Shown here in pieces: positions 1-12,590 of a DNA stretch of 64,000 nucleotides (positions are counted from its first letter, which is position 1; each line of letters begins with the position of its first letter). Where the stretch lies: the NCBI RefSeq assembly GCF_905220365.1, contig NC_061126.1, positions 9,486,001-9,550,000 on the forward strand, given 5' to 3'. The notes below the pieces were generated by a model. The model worked only from the letters and a program-made list of their open reading frames with translations. It searched no databases and was not told the origin of the DNA. This stretch comes from Vanessa cardui (lineage: Eukaryota > Arthropoda > Insecta > Lepidoptera > Nymphalidae). A program made the position numbers and the translations under genes.

Positions 1-1468
1 TCAATATAGCCTCTTGCTAAGTAAAGGCTTTTTTGTCCTCGTAACATGAAGGAATTACTGTTTAATGCACTTAGCTATAGCTATATATTTAGTAACTGTT
101 TCTGTTAACATTTCAAAATTATTCCCTTAATTTATCATTTGATTAGATAAATGTATTTTATCGATCATTCTAGAGAGCAAGAAGTAAAAAAAAACAACTT
201 TTTAAACTATTCAATTTACGTTTTTCGAAGTTTGAATGTAATATAAATAATATATTCAACAATATCTTATTTCGCTTGGTACTGGTACCGAAAAAACATT
301 GGAGGTTAAAATATTTATTCCTTCACAATACTTTCTGAAATTTTATATACATAAAGAGTCCAGAGAAATAAAAAAATGTGTTGTTGACACAAATCGTTTT
401 ATGTGATTACCATTTCTAAATAAATTATTTAACAGAGGATAATCCACATTAGTTCAAGCAAGGTGTTTCAATGACAACATATTCACTATTTACCCTTGTG
501 TATAAGTAGCGTTCGCATATACGGCAAGTATTCTACGTTTATATTTAAAATATTTTTTCGTTTGATTATAGAGTATAAGAAATTTAAGAGTTGGTATTAT
601 AATTTCTTTAGTATTTTTTTTAATTGTCAGTGGAAGCAAACAGTAATAATATTAGTTTTCGTCCTTAAACACTGGTAGTGTTATATAGTTAATTTATTTT
701 TCTTTTGTTAAAATTTTTAATTTTATAATCTCTATTTAATAAAAAACAATATTAAACAATGAATCAATGAATTAAGCAATTGCAGATATATTACTATGAA
801 TTAAACGATATTTTCTTAATTTAGTTTTATTTATTAATAAAGAGAATTTGCGTCGTTGTCGTTTGTCATCGATTAATTTTACCATTTGGATGAAGTTTAG
901 GTTATTATAATTGCTGGGCTCCTTCAGATTGTAACATGAAATTATGGACTAAAGATTATCTAAATTGATTAACTGACTGTAATGCATAACGAATTGTTTA
1001 AATCGAATCGATAGTTTAAAATATGAGCGCTTTTATAGAAATAAAAACCAGCTTTTCTTGTTTTATTCTATATTTATGGTATTGAGTTGAAACAATTAAA
1101 ATACATAATTATAGCACATATTTGCACCCTAAACAAAATAATCTTGTTTATGTTGTAATAAAATGACGAAGTCAATATCAATGAACAACATATGGCAGGT
1201 GTACAGATCGTTAGCGTATTTCTGTTGATATTATTTACGTGAATATTATAAATGTGCGAGCAGTTAAAATAATGGAAAATAATCAAAGAAATCTTTAAAT
1301 CTAAATAGATAACAATCTGTTATAACTCACCTGCAAATTATATTACATGTATTGCTCAAAGTAGATAAAAAATAGATAGAAAACCCTTACCGATGATTTC
1401 ATTATAAGGTTGTAGTTAATTATCGGTGTTTTTTAATATTTTTAAACGCCTACAATTACAAAATAGTA
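1..1468. other. AT-rich noncoding DNA, nothing recognised
   Basis: No gene, repeat family or GC-rich patch could be recognised here. Short open frames exist on both strands, but they are AT-rich chance frames without any protein motif. A CAG|GTGAGT-like string lies on the minus strand at 1325-1333, without a pyrimidine tract in front of it. Confidence 0.6.
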
Positions 1469-2071
1469 TAACCCTTTTTGCATATACGTAAATGATGAAT
1501 ATGCTCAAAATACATTGCTCATTGCCTCCACTGGTGACAGGAGGGCTGGTTCGTTTTTTGCCCAGAGGATCGGAATTGCGTATCAACGGGGAAATGCTGA
1601 TAACATTCTTGCCACCATACCACGCGGTCAAGATTTATACAGTAACTAGTTTTAGTTCATATTTGTATATATTTAAGCATTTAATGTATCCATTATGTAG
1701 AGATCTTCTTCCAGAATAACATTCCAACAACAGTTGGAAAATAATATTATGGTCTAAAGTCACAAGAAATCTCGATATCGTTGAAACGAAAATCATTTCA
1801 CCCGTCGCATAATTATTAAAACTTTCGAGCTAAATTAGAAAAAAAAAATTGTCAAAGAGTGTCGAATTAAAATTGAAGGCACAATAAATCATATTATAGA
1901 ATCGTAGACTCGACTTCTGCAGAAATACAATTCCAAGCTGAATACGGTGAAAAATAATTTTAAATATGGCAATAGAGTTACACACGAGCCTATCTACAGT
2001 AATATATCAAATTAATGTAGTAAAATGTGGCCTGATCATATTCATCATATACGTATATGCAAAAAGGGTTA
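1469..2071. mobile_element. Element with 39-bp terminal inverted repeats (DNA transposon/MITE-like)
   Basis: The ends 1469-1507 and 2033-2071 are inverted copies of one another that match at 37 of 39 positions. Each end reads TA followed by ACCCTTTTTGCATATACGTA going inwards. If the outer TA is a target-site duplication, the element proper is 1471-2069, about 600 bp, the size and target preference expected of a non-autonomous Tc1/mariner-type element. No transposase frame is present. The interior carries a remnant of a LINE ORF (about 1512-1645) beginning directly inside the left arm, so the element either captured the LINE piece or the inverted arms arose by another route. The arms are seen directly; the classification is inferred. 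Confidence 0.6.
1512..1645 (+). pseudogene. LINE ORF C-terminal remnant inside the TIR element
   Basis: Read from 1563, the frame gives QRIGIAYQRGNADNILATIP followed by RGQDL. A second copy at 42995-43072 reads QRIGIPMLRGNDNGILANIP then RGHDL and a stop. The shared RIGI, RGN, IL, and IPRG.DL spacing at the protein level shows a common coding ancestor. I recognise this as the extreme C-terminus of a lepidopteran non-LTR retrotransposon ORF, but cannot name the clade. The normal stop is lost here: the frame runs on to a TAG a few codons later. It is a dead fragment. Confidence 0.6.
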
Positions 2072-2769
2072 CCGAATAAAATCATACATGACAGGTACCT
2101 GTATGATAGGATCGAAATTAGTAACAAGGCAAGAACCACTGATTAATTGACTAAAGATTTATACTTGCGTTCGTAATATTTTTGAGCAACTTCACATGAA
2201 TTATTCAATCGAATATTGTTCTACATTTTGTTTGAAGCCAAATGTTTAAAAATTTTACGTAAATTTTAACTTTGGGTTTTTTTAAATACCGCTGGGGGTT
2301 TTAAACTCCACTAGGTATTCACTAGCTTTTATCCACCCTCTTTGCTGGAGATATATATACATCTTATATTATCATCGATAATAATTAATAAAAATAAAAA
2401 TGAATATAAAATAATTATCAAACGACAAAGTGTATGCAAATTATTAAAAAAAATTAAAACGGAAACAGTACATTCTAATCCAATAAATATTCGCTCAGCG
2501 GTATTAAATAAAACTTTAAATTATTAAAAAAACACATATACCAGCTTATAGTAAATATACGTAAGGTATATATATGTGTTATCAAAAATATAATGTTAGA
2601 GGGCGCACTCTCGCACAAAACACTGCCTTTACTGTCAAAACCAGTCATCATTTAATACAATTTAAGTAGAAGCTGGAGTCAAATACCCATTTAAAATTGG
2701 TAAATAATTATGTTATTTTAATTAAATAATCGGAGACATTAGCTTAACTTTAAATAAATTACTAGTTTC
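2072..2769. other. AT-rich noncoding DNA with two small hairpins
   Basis: No gene recognised. Immediately outside the TIR element there is a hairpin at 2081-2107 with the 12-bp palindrome ACAGGTACCTGT at 2091-2102. A second imperfect hairpin spans 2531-2580, with arms AACACATATACC and a complementary arm carrying four extra bases. Both are small enough to arise by chance in AT-rich DNA. Confidence 0.4.
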
Positions 2770-2962
2770 ATATGCCAACTAGTTGTTGCCCGCGGTCTCG
2801 TTCGCGCTTTACATGTTGGTTGTCAGCTGTTAGACATAAAAAATCCCATGTCCGTCCTTGGAATTCAAACTTTCTTCAGATCAAACTTCATCAATTTCGG
2901 TTCAGTTCTTCGGCCGTGAAAGAAACACGTTATTTTCGCATTGCTAATATTAGTTTAGATGC
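2770..2962 (+). mobile_element. RTE-like retrotransposon/derived repeat, diverged copy
   Basis: The segment starts with ACTAGTTGTTGCCCGCG, continues through GTTGGTTGTCAG and TTCATCAATTTCGGTTCAG, and ends near an AATATTAGTTTAGAT tail. Copies of the same layout occur at 26190-26350 and 40858-41062, where the middle reads AAATTTCATCAAATTCGGTT and the tail AATATTAATATAGAT. I recognise this as a widespread insect repeat usually assigned to RTE-type elements; the assignment is from memory of the pattern. The open frame through it (2772-3107) is not a gene. Confidence 0.55.
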
Positions 2963-3335
2963 ATGTACTGTGCTAGTATTAAAACAACTGTATAGGTATA
3001 AGATACTCAAAAAGCAGAAAAAAATGTTAAGTGGAAAACAAAATCAACATTATTCGAATGGATACAAAGTCACACATCATTACTTTGTAGCGATTAGACA
3101 AGATTAAACATACAACAAAAATATTCAACTTAAATTATTAAATCGCTTCGGCCAACGAAAGATAAAAGGTATCGATAAATTCACCCGAGTTTTATTCTAG
3201 AATAATCGTGAAGTATTTTTAATCCGTCGAAAATCGAATATCAGGTTACGTGTTACACAATATATAAACAAACGAATACATAACCGTAAGTTAGCAGACA
3301 TGCAACGAGCATAATCAAAGTGTTGGCATCGCCGC

Positions 3336-3425
3336 TAATTCAGACCTTGACCGTGACTGCGCAGCGGTGCGCTCCACTCCCGCGCCGCACCTCTACCTCC
3401 GCGCCTCTACCGCCTCTTTCATTTC
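3336..3425. promoter_or_regulatory. GC-rich patch, candidate regulatory element
   Basis: This stretch stands out from the AT-rich surroundings with GCGCAGCGGTGCGC and a pyrimidine-rich run of CTCTACCTCCGCGCCTCTACC type. At 3343-3350 GACCTTGA is the reverse complement of TCAAGGTC, a monomeric nuclear-receptor site of the FTZ-F1/ERR type. It resembles no repeat elsewhere in the window. A cis-regulatory role is inferred from composition only. Confidence 0.35.
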
Positions 3426-6400
3426 GCAAAGAATAAACATTCGTACTATAAATACATCATACCGATCACATACTTGTCTCTTTGAGTTAATTAAAAAAAA
3501 GTCAGTTTCTATATTTCTTGCTGGTTGTTCTAGATCGAATTAGATATTTCTGTTTATTTATTACATTTTAATTGTGAGAATTGCATACAAAAGAATATTA
3601 AATAACCTAAGATCATTTATTAATGGTCATGAATTAATACTTAGACTGAATTAATTCGCTTTCTTTATTAAAAATAACTATTCACGCCCTTTTCTATTAT
3701 TGCAGTAGTTCTTAAATTAAAATAGATTATTTAAAAAATATGGCAGTTTATATAAAATGAATAGTTTTGTTTGTTTCATTATAAGTCTTTGATTCATTGG
3801 CAAGACGCGTGGAGCGCACTTGGCCGCAATTTACCTTGTTGAATTATTACTGTCGCTTGTGTAATGCAGCATAATCAAGTATTATAAAGCTTTATCATTC
3901 TAACTAGCAGTGTGCCGACACTATAATCTTATTTCTGACTTTATTGATATATATAATTTAATAAATTGATTCTTATATCTTGTTTTATTGATCAAGGAAA
4001 TGCATATTGTATTCACAAACCAAAAGTAAGGAGAACATAGCCTACTTAATATTGTTAACAAAACATTTGTAAAGGTACAAATGATTTTTGTTACTCTAAA
4101 AAGTATTTCAATACTTGTAAAAACTACGATTTTGAAGTTGATGCTAAAACACATTTTTTGTAAGGTGCGTAAAAACGATCAAGTTAAAAATACACTGCTA
4201 TATCTATCCCATATCTCCAATGTACATCGTACGGCGAAATATATTGAGCAACATAACTTACGCAGGCAGAGATAAGATCTGTATGTACTGGCGATTGTTG
4301 TAAAATAATTTCATCGTGAAAAGGAGAAACAATTGTACTTATTTCAAGACAGGTTCTGGACGCTTACCAATTTCCATTCAAATATGTTTATAAAATACAC
4401 ATACGTGTAAAACTTTAAAGGTGGTTACAGTATTCGCAATGCCGTGTCAAAACATCTTATCTGGTCAGACATATGCGCAGTCATGCACCAGGCAAATCCT
4501 GGATTACTTTTAATGACACTTATATTCGTAGCTAAGTTTTTATTTCAGAATATACAGCTGTTATATATTGTTGGAATTTTAAATAGACTAGTTACTTATT
4601 TAATTCTTAAGATACATCGATAATGAACTCACAAAATTATTAATACATACGGAATTGTTCTGTATTGAGTATACATTACTCATAGGTCACGTACAACGCG
4701 TTACAGGTTAGCGATTTACGAATAAAATTAAAGCTTTTCCTAGTTATCTTTATTTAAATAATGACATAATACACTATATTATAGTACGGTCACTATCGTT
4801 GGATAACTTCAAGCCGAATTAATAATGGAACTAGTAAGTAAATAGTAGAACTCTTTGATAGTATCTATTAAGCACCTCGAACGTCAGCTCGTTTGGTTGG
4901 CTGTTGAAAAAAAGTCAGTAACAAAACCATGTTACTGACTTTTTATTAAACAGACCTTACCTTTATATTTTTTAATCATTTCCTAATCCCTTAAAACATT
5001 AAATAAGCAAGAGCAGTTATCTTAAGAAAGCAATTCATACTCATGAAAAAATGTTTTCGATAAAGGTTAGTAATCCGTAGTGAAGTTATTGTTTATCTGT
5101 TTTAGATATTTAATTTTTGATTGAAATATAATTAGCCTTAACCAATAAATACGCTCAATACTGTACACTTTTTGAATATGAATTACCTGAAATGCTTCGT
5201 ACAGAGTTTATGTATCTCTTATAATTTCAGTGGCGTTAGAAATACGCTCCGAATTTTCTCTTCGATTACATCATCGTAATTACACACAAAGGTCTACTGA
5301 ACTAGTAGTTATTTCAAAGTTAATTGTTTTATATTTATTACATTACTAAAAAAAAAGTAACGAACTATCACGTTTTATAATAAATCGACTTTTAACATAA
5401 TATATCAGGCTGTTTATACTCAATTTCATGGGCTATAAATGTGCCAACGTTCATTTTCTTGTAAAGGTGACAATCCGTCCAATATTTTACTTAAGCAACA
5501 TTATGGCACTGTGAATGGAGTATTTATTCATCCATTTCAATGAAAACTACAACAAAAGTATTCGTACTGATAAGACTACATTTATTTTCTTGTTTATTAC
5601 CAATAATCAGAGGAAATTGCAAAGAAGAAATTCAATTAATATTATTTTTTTAAATACAATAATTTCAAATACATTGTAATGTATTTAAGAAGTCAATTAT
5701 ATATACTGCTAATATCCGTCCGGGATGTTGATACTAAAAAGAAAAACATACAAAAACATTATCCATACAAATGTTACATATATTTATTGCTAAGAATTCA
5801 ATGTATATCTTACGCTTAAATCAACGAACAACTATTATATTCAAGGCCAATATAGTCAACTCTGTTCTTTGTTTTACGTTTTTAAAGCAACAAATATTAA
5901 TAACCTACGACTTTTGTTAATCTATACATCGTACGTATTAAGTAACGTGTCATTTTATTACATCTGCTTGTTAATATATTATTGATATAAAAAATCACCT
6001 GACTATTTCATAGAACATTGATGAACTTATTACACAAAGTTTTTGACTTCGTTAAATCAATACTTTCTACTTGGGGCAATCCACTCTACATATAATGAAA
6101 TCACAAAGCATTTTTTACTTTGTGCTTTTAATATAGGTTGAAAATTATTTAAGAATAAGGTCTTATATAGACAAAATAACGAAAAACTTATTATTTAATT
6201 AGTACTTGTAGGTTTTTAGGCAGAGAATACAAAATTGAAACTATGATATGCGGTAACATTTGTATATTGAATTAGTGGCAATTTGTAACGTTATCGAATC
6301 AGAAATACATGTAAACCTTATTTGAATAAAGTTTAATTTAAAATATTATGAAAAAATATACCCTTTATCCATTATATACTTCATATACAAGAGTAACAAA

Positions 6401-8049
6401 GTTCAATTCTGGATGTTGGTTTTTATCGGAGACCGGTTTGCATCCTGCTTCCCCGTGCTGGGAACAAGTAACACGGCATTGCCGGACTGGGCACTCGCAA
6501 ATGCCAAGCCGTTTATCAACCATCGCAGAGTTAATTGAAGTTAAAAGAAAAACGTGGTCTATTGATACTTGTTACATGTCTGCGCTACAATCGTGTGGGC
6601 TGTTTCTGTATACCTCAAGATGTTTTCATAAGTTATATCGGCATTATTTATAGATATGTTGTAATAAGAAAAACATTCTTCAGATACATAAAAGCATTTG
6701 AAAGAGCTATTTCTTTAGATGCTTGTAGAGGTTCATGTAATATGTATACATTTTTGAATTAAATAAACAAGTTTTAAAATTTGTCTTCTAAAGTTTTAAG
6801 TGTTTTTATTTTTAAATGATAATAAATGCTACGAACGAAAACAGTATTTTTATAAGGATATGTAAATTTATATAAAATTTATTTTCTAATAATTATATAT
6901 GAAGTGCATGTACATTTCAACGGGGATTTATTTAATTTATCGATATCAACCATAATCACCGAATAAATTGTATTTTTAAAAACAACCGTCTATTTATTTG
7001 CTTGTACTTTCGTGTATTTAATTCAATGAATACAGATGAGCCATTGTCTTGAGATACTTGGAATAAATATTTACGGAATTTTATAAGTATGACTCAATAT
7101 GACATTCTTTGTAGAAATAAAATGAGGTCGAAAAATATAAAGACATCAACAACCAACTACAACCATTATACAATTAAGAATAAAGAAAATAACTGGGGCA
7201 TTTGACTTGCGAGTACGAAAAATATATTATACATAAGAATGTCATATGTATAAATGTTATTTGAAACATGAAAATGTAACGCTCTAATGGAAAGCAAAGC
7301 GTTAGAACCAGAACGTCACGACGACAGAAAATAAAATGTGCTAAATTCTTAAAGCCAAGCCGAGTCGCCGTGACATGCCACTTCGGTTGTTTGAACTATG
7401 AGACGATTGAGATACAATATTACATAGCTACATGAAAACGGTATCTAGATCTTTCCTCCATACATATAGCATATACCTCTTACGAATTTATGTATTATTA
7501 ATATTAAAGGACTATCTGTTTTTAAATCAACAATAATGATAACAGACACATATTAAATGATTGTAACTCTGTAATTATATATATTTTATGCAAAAAAATG
7601 TAACAAATTCCAATATTATCTATTAATATAAATTACCGTTACGATATTTTCTTAATAGAATTACAAAATACTTCATTAAAAATAGTGACTATCTATTAAA
7701 AAATTTAATTAGATGATTTTTCGCTTAGGTTGTACAAATAATTGTCGGTTTTATGGCGTTTCTGGGGTCAATACTCTAAAATGTGGGCCAGTGAAGGCCC
7801 TGCGATCAAAACTTTTTCATTAACCATTGTTAAAATCGAATTGAGAGTACCATTCGACCACTGGCTGAGTCGCAGTGATTTAAAAATATGTTTGATTATT
7901 ATGTGTTATATATATTTAGATGTATTCAATATAAATACATAATAACTAACATTTAGTATAAAACAGATAAACATATATGTATCTTTGTATGAATTTGATG
8001 TGTTAAATCTCAACAAAAATGCTTATCGTTAAAAGTCTATTTAAATGAT
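3426..8049. other. AT-rich noncoding DNA, nothing recognised
   Basis: No coding exon or repeat family recognised. Local items are a near-perfect hairpin at 4901-4953 (listed separately), a small AAATACATT/AATGTATTT inverted repeat at 5667-5686, and a moderately GC-rich stretch at about 6415-6560 of unknown nature. A GGGCC/GGCCC mini-hairpin lies at about 7783-7800. Open frames here show no protein motif. Confidence 0.5.
4901..4953. repeat. Inverted repeat, 15-bp perfect arms with extended stem
   Basis: AAAAAGTCAGTAACA at 4909-4923 and its exact reverse complement at 4930-4944 flank the six-base loop AAACCA. Outside a short internal mismatch, CTGTT (4901-4905) and AACAG (4949-4953) also pair. 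The stem is about 20 bp with a very short loop. That is less than a typical animal pre-miRNA, so a decayed MITE or foldback is at least as likely. Confidence 0.6.
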
Positions 8050-8200
8050 TGTAAAAGAGTAATTACTGAGTTCCTTGATGATTATTCTTAGTAGAATGTA
8101 CACTTCGAATCAGCGGTTGTTTTACAATTAATTTACATTATTGAATAACATTAACAATTGACGATCCAAGAGTACTTGTAAGAGCTTTTAAGATTTATAT
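8050..8200 (+). mobile_element. Diverged jockey-like LINE 3' end
   Basis: GTAAAAGAGTAATTACTGAG followed by TTCTTAGTAGAATGTACACT and later CAAGAGTACTTGTAAGAG parallels, in the same order, the 3' untranslated tail of the better preserved copies at 39660-40195 and 20800-20947 (AAAAGAGTAACTACTG, GGTAGAATCTACTTTCCG, AAAAGTGCTTG). It is strongly diverged and its boundaries are approximate. Confidence 0.45.
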
Positions 8201-8439
8201 GTACATATCAATACCCAAACGAGTTTCGTAAGGTATACTCTGCTTTTATATAAAATATGTATATATATTTTAACATTATATTATGAATGTTGTCCTAAAT
8301 TAAGGCAAATTATAATCACAAAAGAAATAGAGATAAGATAAGAGGTAACGGTAAAAATTGTATGTTAATGAATCTATTATTCACTAGAATACGAATACAA
8401 CCTGATATAGTTAGCGAATTACTTAAAAAAAGTCTCACG

Positions 8440-8605
8440 GTGCGTTCGTTGAAGGTTTTTCAACAGCACGCAATTATTAAAAGCGACAGAGCGAGCGGAG
8501 GTCAATACTCCGGCAGTGGGTCAGCCATGAGTCGGAAGCCCAGACTCGTTCAGGCTGTTCTGGCCTTTCCTCTTTCGTCATCATCAATGACTATAAGAAT
8601 ATTTC
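8440..8605. other. GC-richer unique-looking segment, possibly transposon-derived
   Basis: The segment GGTCAATACTCCGGCAGTGG through GGCCTTTCCTCTTTCGTC is compositionally unlike its flanks and lies in an open frame (8362-8616), but no protein motif is evident. A short related phrase, GGTCAATACTCT, occurs at about 7768. It could be part of an old LINE. I do not recognise it firmly. Confidence 0.3.
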
Positions 8606-10750
8606 AGTGTCATTAAACTAAAACCTCAATATTTCAAAATATTATTCGATATTCACTATCATTATAACGGTTTCTTCATGAATCATTAACATCACAGAAA
8701 AACAGTATTTAGAATATATTACACAATAATTAGTCAAGTTTTGGTATATTTTAAATATATGTTCACTTATATAAAAAGTAATTACTATTTTTCGACTGTT
8801 TAATAAATTATCTTATATTTGTTTCTATATATTATATGAATTAATTTAAAACTTAAATTTTCATTTAATTTCTGAATTATCACCTTAACGACACTGTTAA
8901 TGAGGTTGTCGACCCCAAAATCATTTTGATAACATTGCAATATTATTTATGATGAAATATACATCTAATTATTATTTTTTGATATTTTATAAACGTCTCA
9001 ACCTCTGATATTTTGAGATTATTGTTGAGATTATAAATCATTTCTTCAAAACATTTATGATTTTGACAATTTATAATGAACTAGCTTTTTACTCCTTCTG
9101 CGTTCTTATTGTACCGACGGTTAAATTATGCCGTAATCCCTGTGTTTATCCAGGTTCTTAAAGTCTCAATGACCTTAATGACCAAACCATCTGATTTTAT
9201 TGCGATCAGTTAAGTGGCTTAACAATGATGAAGTAAGAATATAATTGGAATTTTATTTTTCGTATTATATATGTAACCTTTTTCTTCTAAACATATTAAT
9301 AATGTTAAGCTACAAAATGGCGAAATAGTGTCGAATATCGTCTGTATGTAAATGTAAATAATTAAAGTAAACAAAAATCAGCAGCGACGGTTTTAGCGAC
9401 TGGCCTCTATGAGGTATCTATAATTCTTGCAGAGGACAAGACAGGGCATTCACCTTACGCTTGTCTCTGTCGAGAACCTCAGGGATCTATCAAAGAGAAA
9501 ATAAATATTTCCAATAATAACAAATGTGCTACTTTTATAAATAGTTTCAAGCCAATTTTAGATATGCTGCAGCGTTTTAACGCTGTGAAGAATCTTAATT
9601 TTAATTTAATTTGTGATCTACTTACTTTCTAAACTATGAAATATTTTAAAACTCTTGTATTTTACTTCATTCGTTTTTAATAGTTCTAAGTTCTAAGTGA
9701 ATTGCTAAGTAGTTGTAATGTAGCTATATAATTATTACAAATAAAATATTATCAAATATTAAATGTTTTAAAATTTATAATATTACTAAAAAACAAAAAG
9801 CAAAATAAATAATATAAAACAAATATTATAAAAGAAAATCAATCGTGTCTATAAAAATTAAATGAGTTTAGGTAACAAGATTATTTACGATTAGTTTTGG
9901 GTAAGTTTTACCCGAAGCTTCACGTTTATATATATATTTCCCCGTTAAAAAGCCTTCTATATAACACAAGATATATTATATATAACACAAGATATATATA
10001 TAGGTATTGATTGGAATTTACTAAATATATCTATGCAAAAATGACGTCAATTCATTAGTGGTGTGAAGGATACGTATAAGTTAAAATAACTGTTTTCTCC
10101 TTAGTTGCGTGTTCTTAATTATTCAAAATAGACTTTTAACATTTGTATAATTAGAGCTTAAGTCACCCTTCAGGGTAGTGTATGGTTTATATAATATACT
10201 ACTAGAAAAATTCAATGAAAATATTCCTCTCAGGGAATTATATCGATGAGTTGGCATTTTGACATAATGCTCACTGAAGCGCTAAATATCAGAAGCATTA
10301 AATGCAAAAACAAAACCCCTTAGGTGGCTTTTACAATACCTCAATATTGAAATAGGTTAGGTTAGTTAATATATATAATATCCTGCCGGAAACCAGGCTC
10401 TTTATTTTTATTCACAATTTTATTGATTATTTAAATAATAATAGTGACAAATACTTTACAAACTGGTATCGACAAGTTTCTGCTGTGCAAAGCCAATCAT
10501 CCTGAGGCAAGTATTAGGTGATATAATAAAAAACCGCATATATTTTTACATTTATCAATCAAATAAATTAAAATTGTATATTATTCTATACAATATTGTA
10601 TAATAAATTTCGAATATGTTGTGTAATTTGATTAATATAAATGCTGAGTTCATTCGATTTTTCTCAGTCGAAACCATTCCAAACCAGCGACAGGAACGGT
10701 GCTAGGTTAAAAATATATTGATATTTCATCAACATCCTCCTGCCCTCACC
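8606..10750. other. AT-rich noncoding DNA with scattered motifs
   Basis: No gene recognised. A direct repeat of nuclear-receptor half-sites spaced by three bases (TGACCT TAA TGACCA) lies at 9170-9184. A perfect CRE palindrome TGACGTCA lies at 10042-10049. A 19-bp phrase, TATATAACACAAGATATAT, is duplicated in tandem at about 9957-9975 and 9979-9997. A mixed-composition stretch at about 9380-9490 is unassigned. Confidence 0.45.
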
Positions 10751-10891
10751 TCAATTTACTTGGGGCCGGCGCAGAATGTCTTCTTCTTCCTTACATACTT
10801 CCCTATCTGACGTCGTACCACAAGTAACATTCTTTCCATCCATATCATCTTTCACACAATCCTTCCATCGTTTCTTTGATCGTCCCCTTCC
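10751..10891 (-). pseudogene. LINE reverse-transcriptase ORF C-terminal remnant
   Basis: On the minus strand 46 codons run from 10891 to a TGA at 10751-10753. They read GRGRSKKRWKDCVKDDM, then end EEDILRRPQVN. The arrangement G-R-..-KRW-.-D-CVKDDM followed by a T-S-DR segment is the familiar last domain of an insect endonuclease/reverse transcriptase non-LTR element. Only the end of the ORF is left, with no RT catalytic motif in front of it. It is a truncated 5'-deleted copy, as is usual for LINEs. Confidence 0.65.
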
Positions 10892-10929
10892 TCCATATCA
10901 ATGCCTTAGCAGCATTGATATTTGTAGGA

Positions 10930-12494
10930 TGTATTTTTAAAAGTGTATCTATTATTTCACTGAAATAAACTATTATCAATAAAATTTATTGCAGTAGTAA
11001 GGACTCAAGCTGTTCAAATGAATTAAATTTAACTAGGCCTTTTAATGGTAATCATTTAAATATTCATAATGCGGAAATGATTTTATAATAGCAATGCCAT
11101 ATGTGAATGAGAAGCTTACGGTAAATATATAATTAACTAAATGTAATTTTAGCTTATAAATAGAATATATTTTTAAATATTATAATGAATTAAAGTACTT
11201 TAGACAAAATCAAAATAAAAACAAGTTATACAAAGCATATATTATGTTTTTAATTGGTTTGTCTTTCTAATCTATAGAAATGCCTTTTTTATAATGTGAG
11301 CCGATGGTGAAATGGACCACCAGATAAGTATCATGGATAAATTCGAAAAATGACGAACGCCTATCCTCAATTTTGATTGGTCGATGAATTTTCAGAATTA
11401 AATTAAGATCACTCTTTTGGTCATAAACTGAAGCTTAATTAACAAACTGAACATTCTAACATTCAAAGATGTCGAACTTACATATACAAACGTTCATCCC
11501 TTAAGGAAATGAATTAAGTTGGGGACGCCTCAGAAGGAATTCCTACATAAAATTTAATCTTGTTGAATCCACCAGTTTTGTCTAAGCGTTGTAGGTCAAA
11601 CAGTCGTTTTAAAATATTATTGATACATAAAAATTAATAAAAAAAAAAACAATTAATTTTGTAAATTAATTATTTTTTCACTATATTTCGACATGTTTTT
11701 TCATGTCATGTCAACATTACTAATTTTCTAATTCTAATAGAGGTAACTTTAAACAAACACATTAATTTTATACAGTGAAATTAAAAGTAATACTCCCTAT
11801 ATGTTTCGTCGCTAAAAAACAAGGATGTTAACTTGGGCAAATAGTGCTGCAGCCATCGCATGTCAAACATTTCGCAAGGCGATCCGTGCAGCGATGTGTT
11901 TGTTCGGTAATTAAGGCTATGCAAATATTCAGTCGGTCTTCAACCTCGTAAGCGAGTGTCATTATGTGATTGGTTCTAATGTACACCATTGAGATGAACG
12001 TAGCGGGAGATTGAAGTACACAGCATTATTGAAACATATTATAGACAAGTAACAATTTTTCACGAGTAAATATCTGGATTTTTTTCAATGTTTGGGAATT
12101 AGAATCTCCAATATTGTTAAAACTCATTTGACTAACTAATGTATAACTTGTTTTACCCCATTATTTTCAGCATGTTTCTTTTTATTATAAGTATTATATA
12201 AATATAATGATTCAATTCTTAAATTGTACCAGCAGTTAGAAATAATATGTATCCTTTTTTGTTGGAATAAAAAGAGTTTATTGATTTGTATTCACTCAAA
12301 GGACATACCAAAAACGACAGTCGCGTTATTATTATGGCGACCATGTACGTTTCCACGGCGGATGCAGGATTGAAGCATGCAGTGAGCGACTTGATTCCTG
12401 AGTTCAAACTTAGAATATGTTCTGGAAGAACTGGAATAAAGAAAGTCACGTGATACTCACAAGGGCATAACACATTAAACCCTTGTCTCGTCAA
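10930..12494. other. AT-rich noncoding DNA with one GC-richer stretch
   Basis: No exon recognised. A stretch at about 11840-12015 is noticeably richer in G+C and CpG (GCAAGGCGATCCGTGCAGCG) and does not match any repeat in the window, making it a weak candidate regulatory element. The segment 12219-12494 lies in a minus-strand open frame of 109 codons with no recognisable domain, and probably belongs to the repeat that ends at about 12590. Confidence 0.4.
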
Positions 12495-12590
12495 GAAGTG
12501 CTTTATATTTCGTAAGTGGCAGTGTTTATGGGCAAAGGAATTTACCATCAGAGGCGGAATCCCTTGTCTGCTCTCCTAAAATATTTTTTT
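12495..12590 (+). mobile_element. 3' end of an interspersed repeat
   Basis: TTACCATCAGAGGCGGAATC followed by CTTGTCTGCTCTCCTAAAAT and a T-rich run resembles the common lepidopteran retroelement terminus in which 'TTACCATCAGG..GGCC..' precedes 'CTCGTTTGCC' and an A-rich tail. No other good copy is in the window, so the call rests on recognition alone. Confidence 0.35.

Noticed and set aside
1325..1333. Minus-strand CAG|GTGAGT as a second recursive splice site
   Set aside because: The bases before it (ATAATTTG on the minus strand) do not form a pyrimidine tract, so it does not fit the ratchet-point consensus.
12219..12548. 109-codon minus-strand ORF as a gene
   Set aside because: No recognisable domain, no promoter or splice context; its 5' part (on + the right end) overlaps a repeat terminus at 12495-12590.
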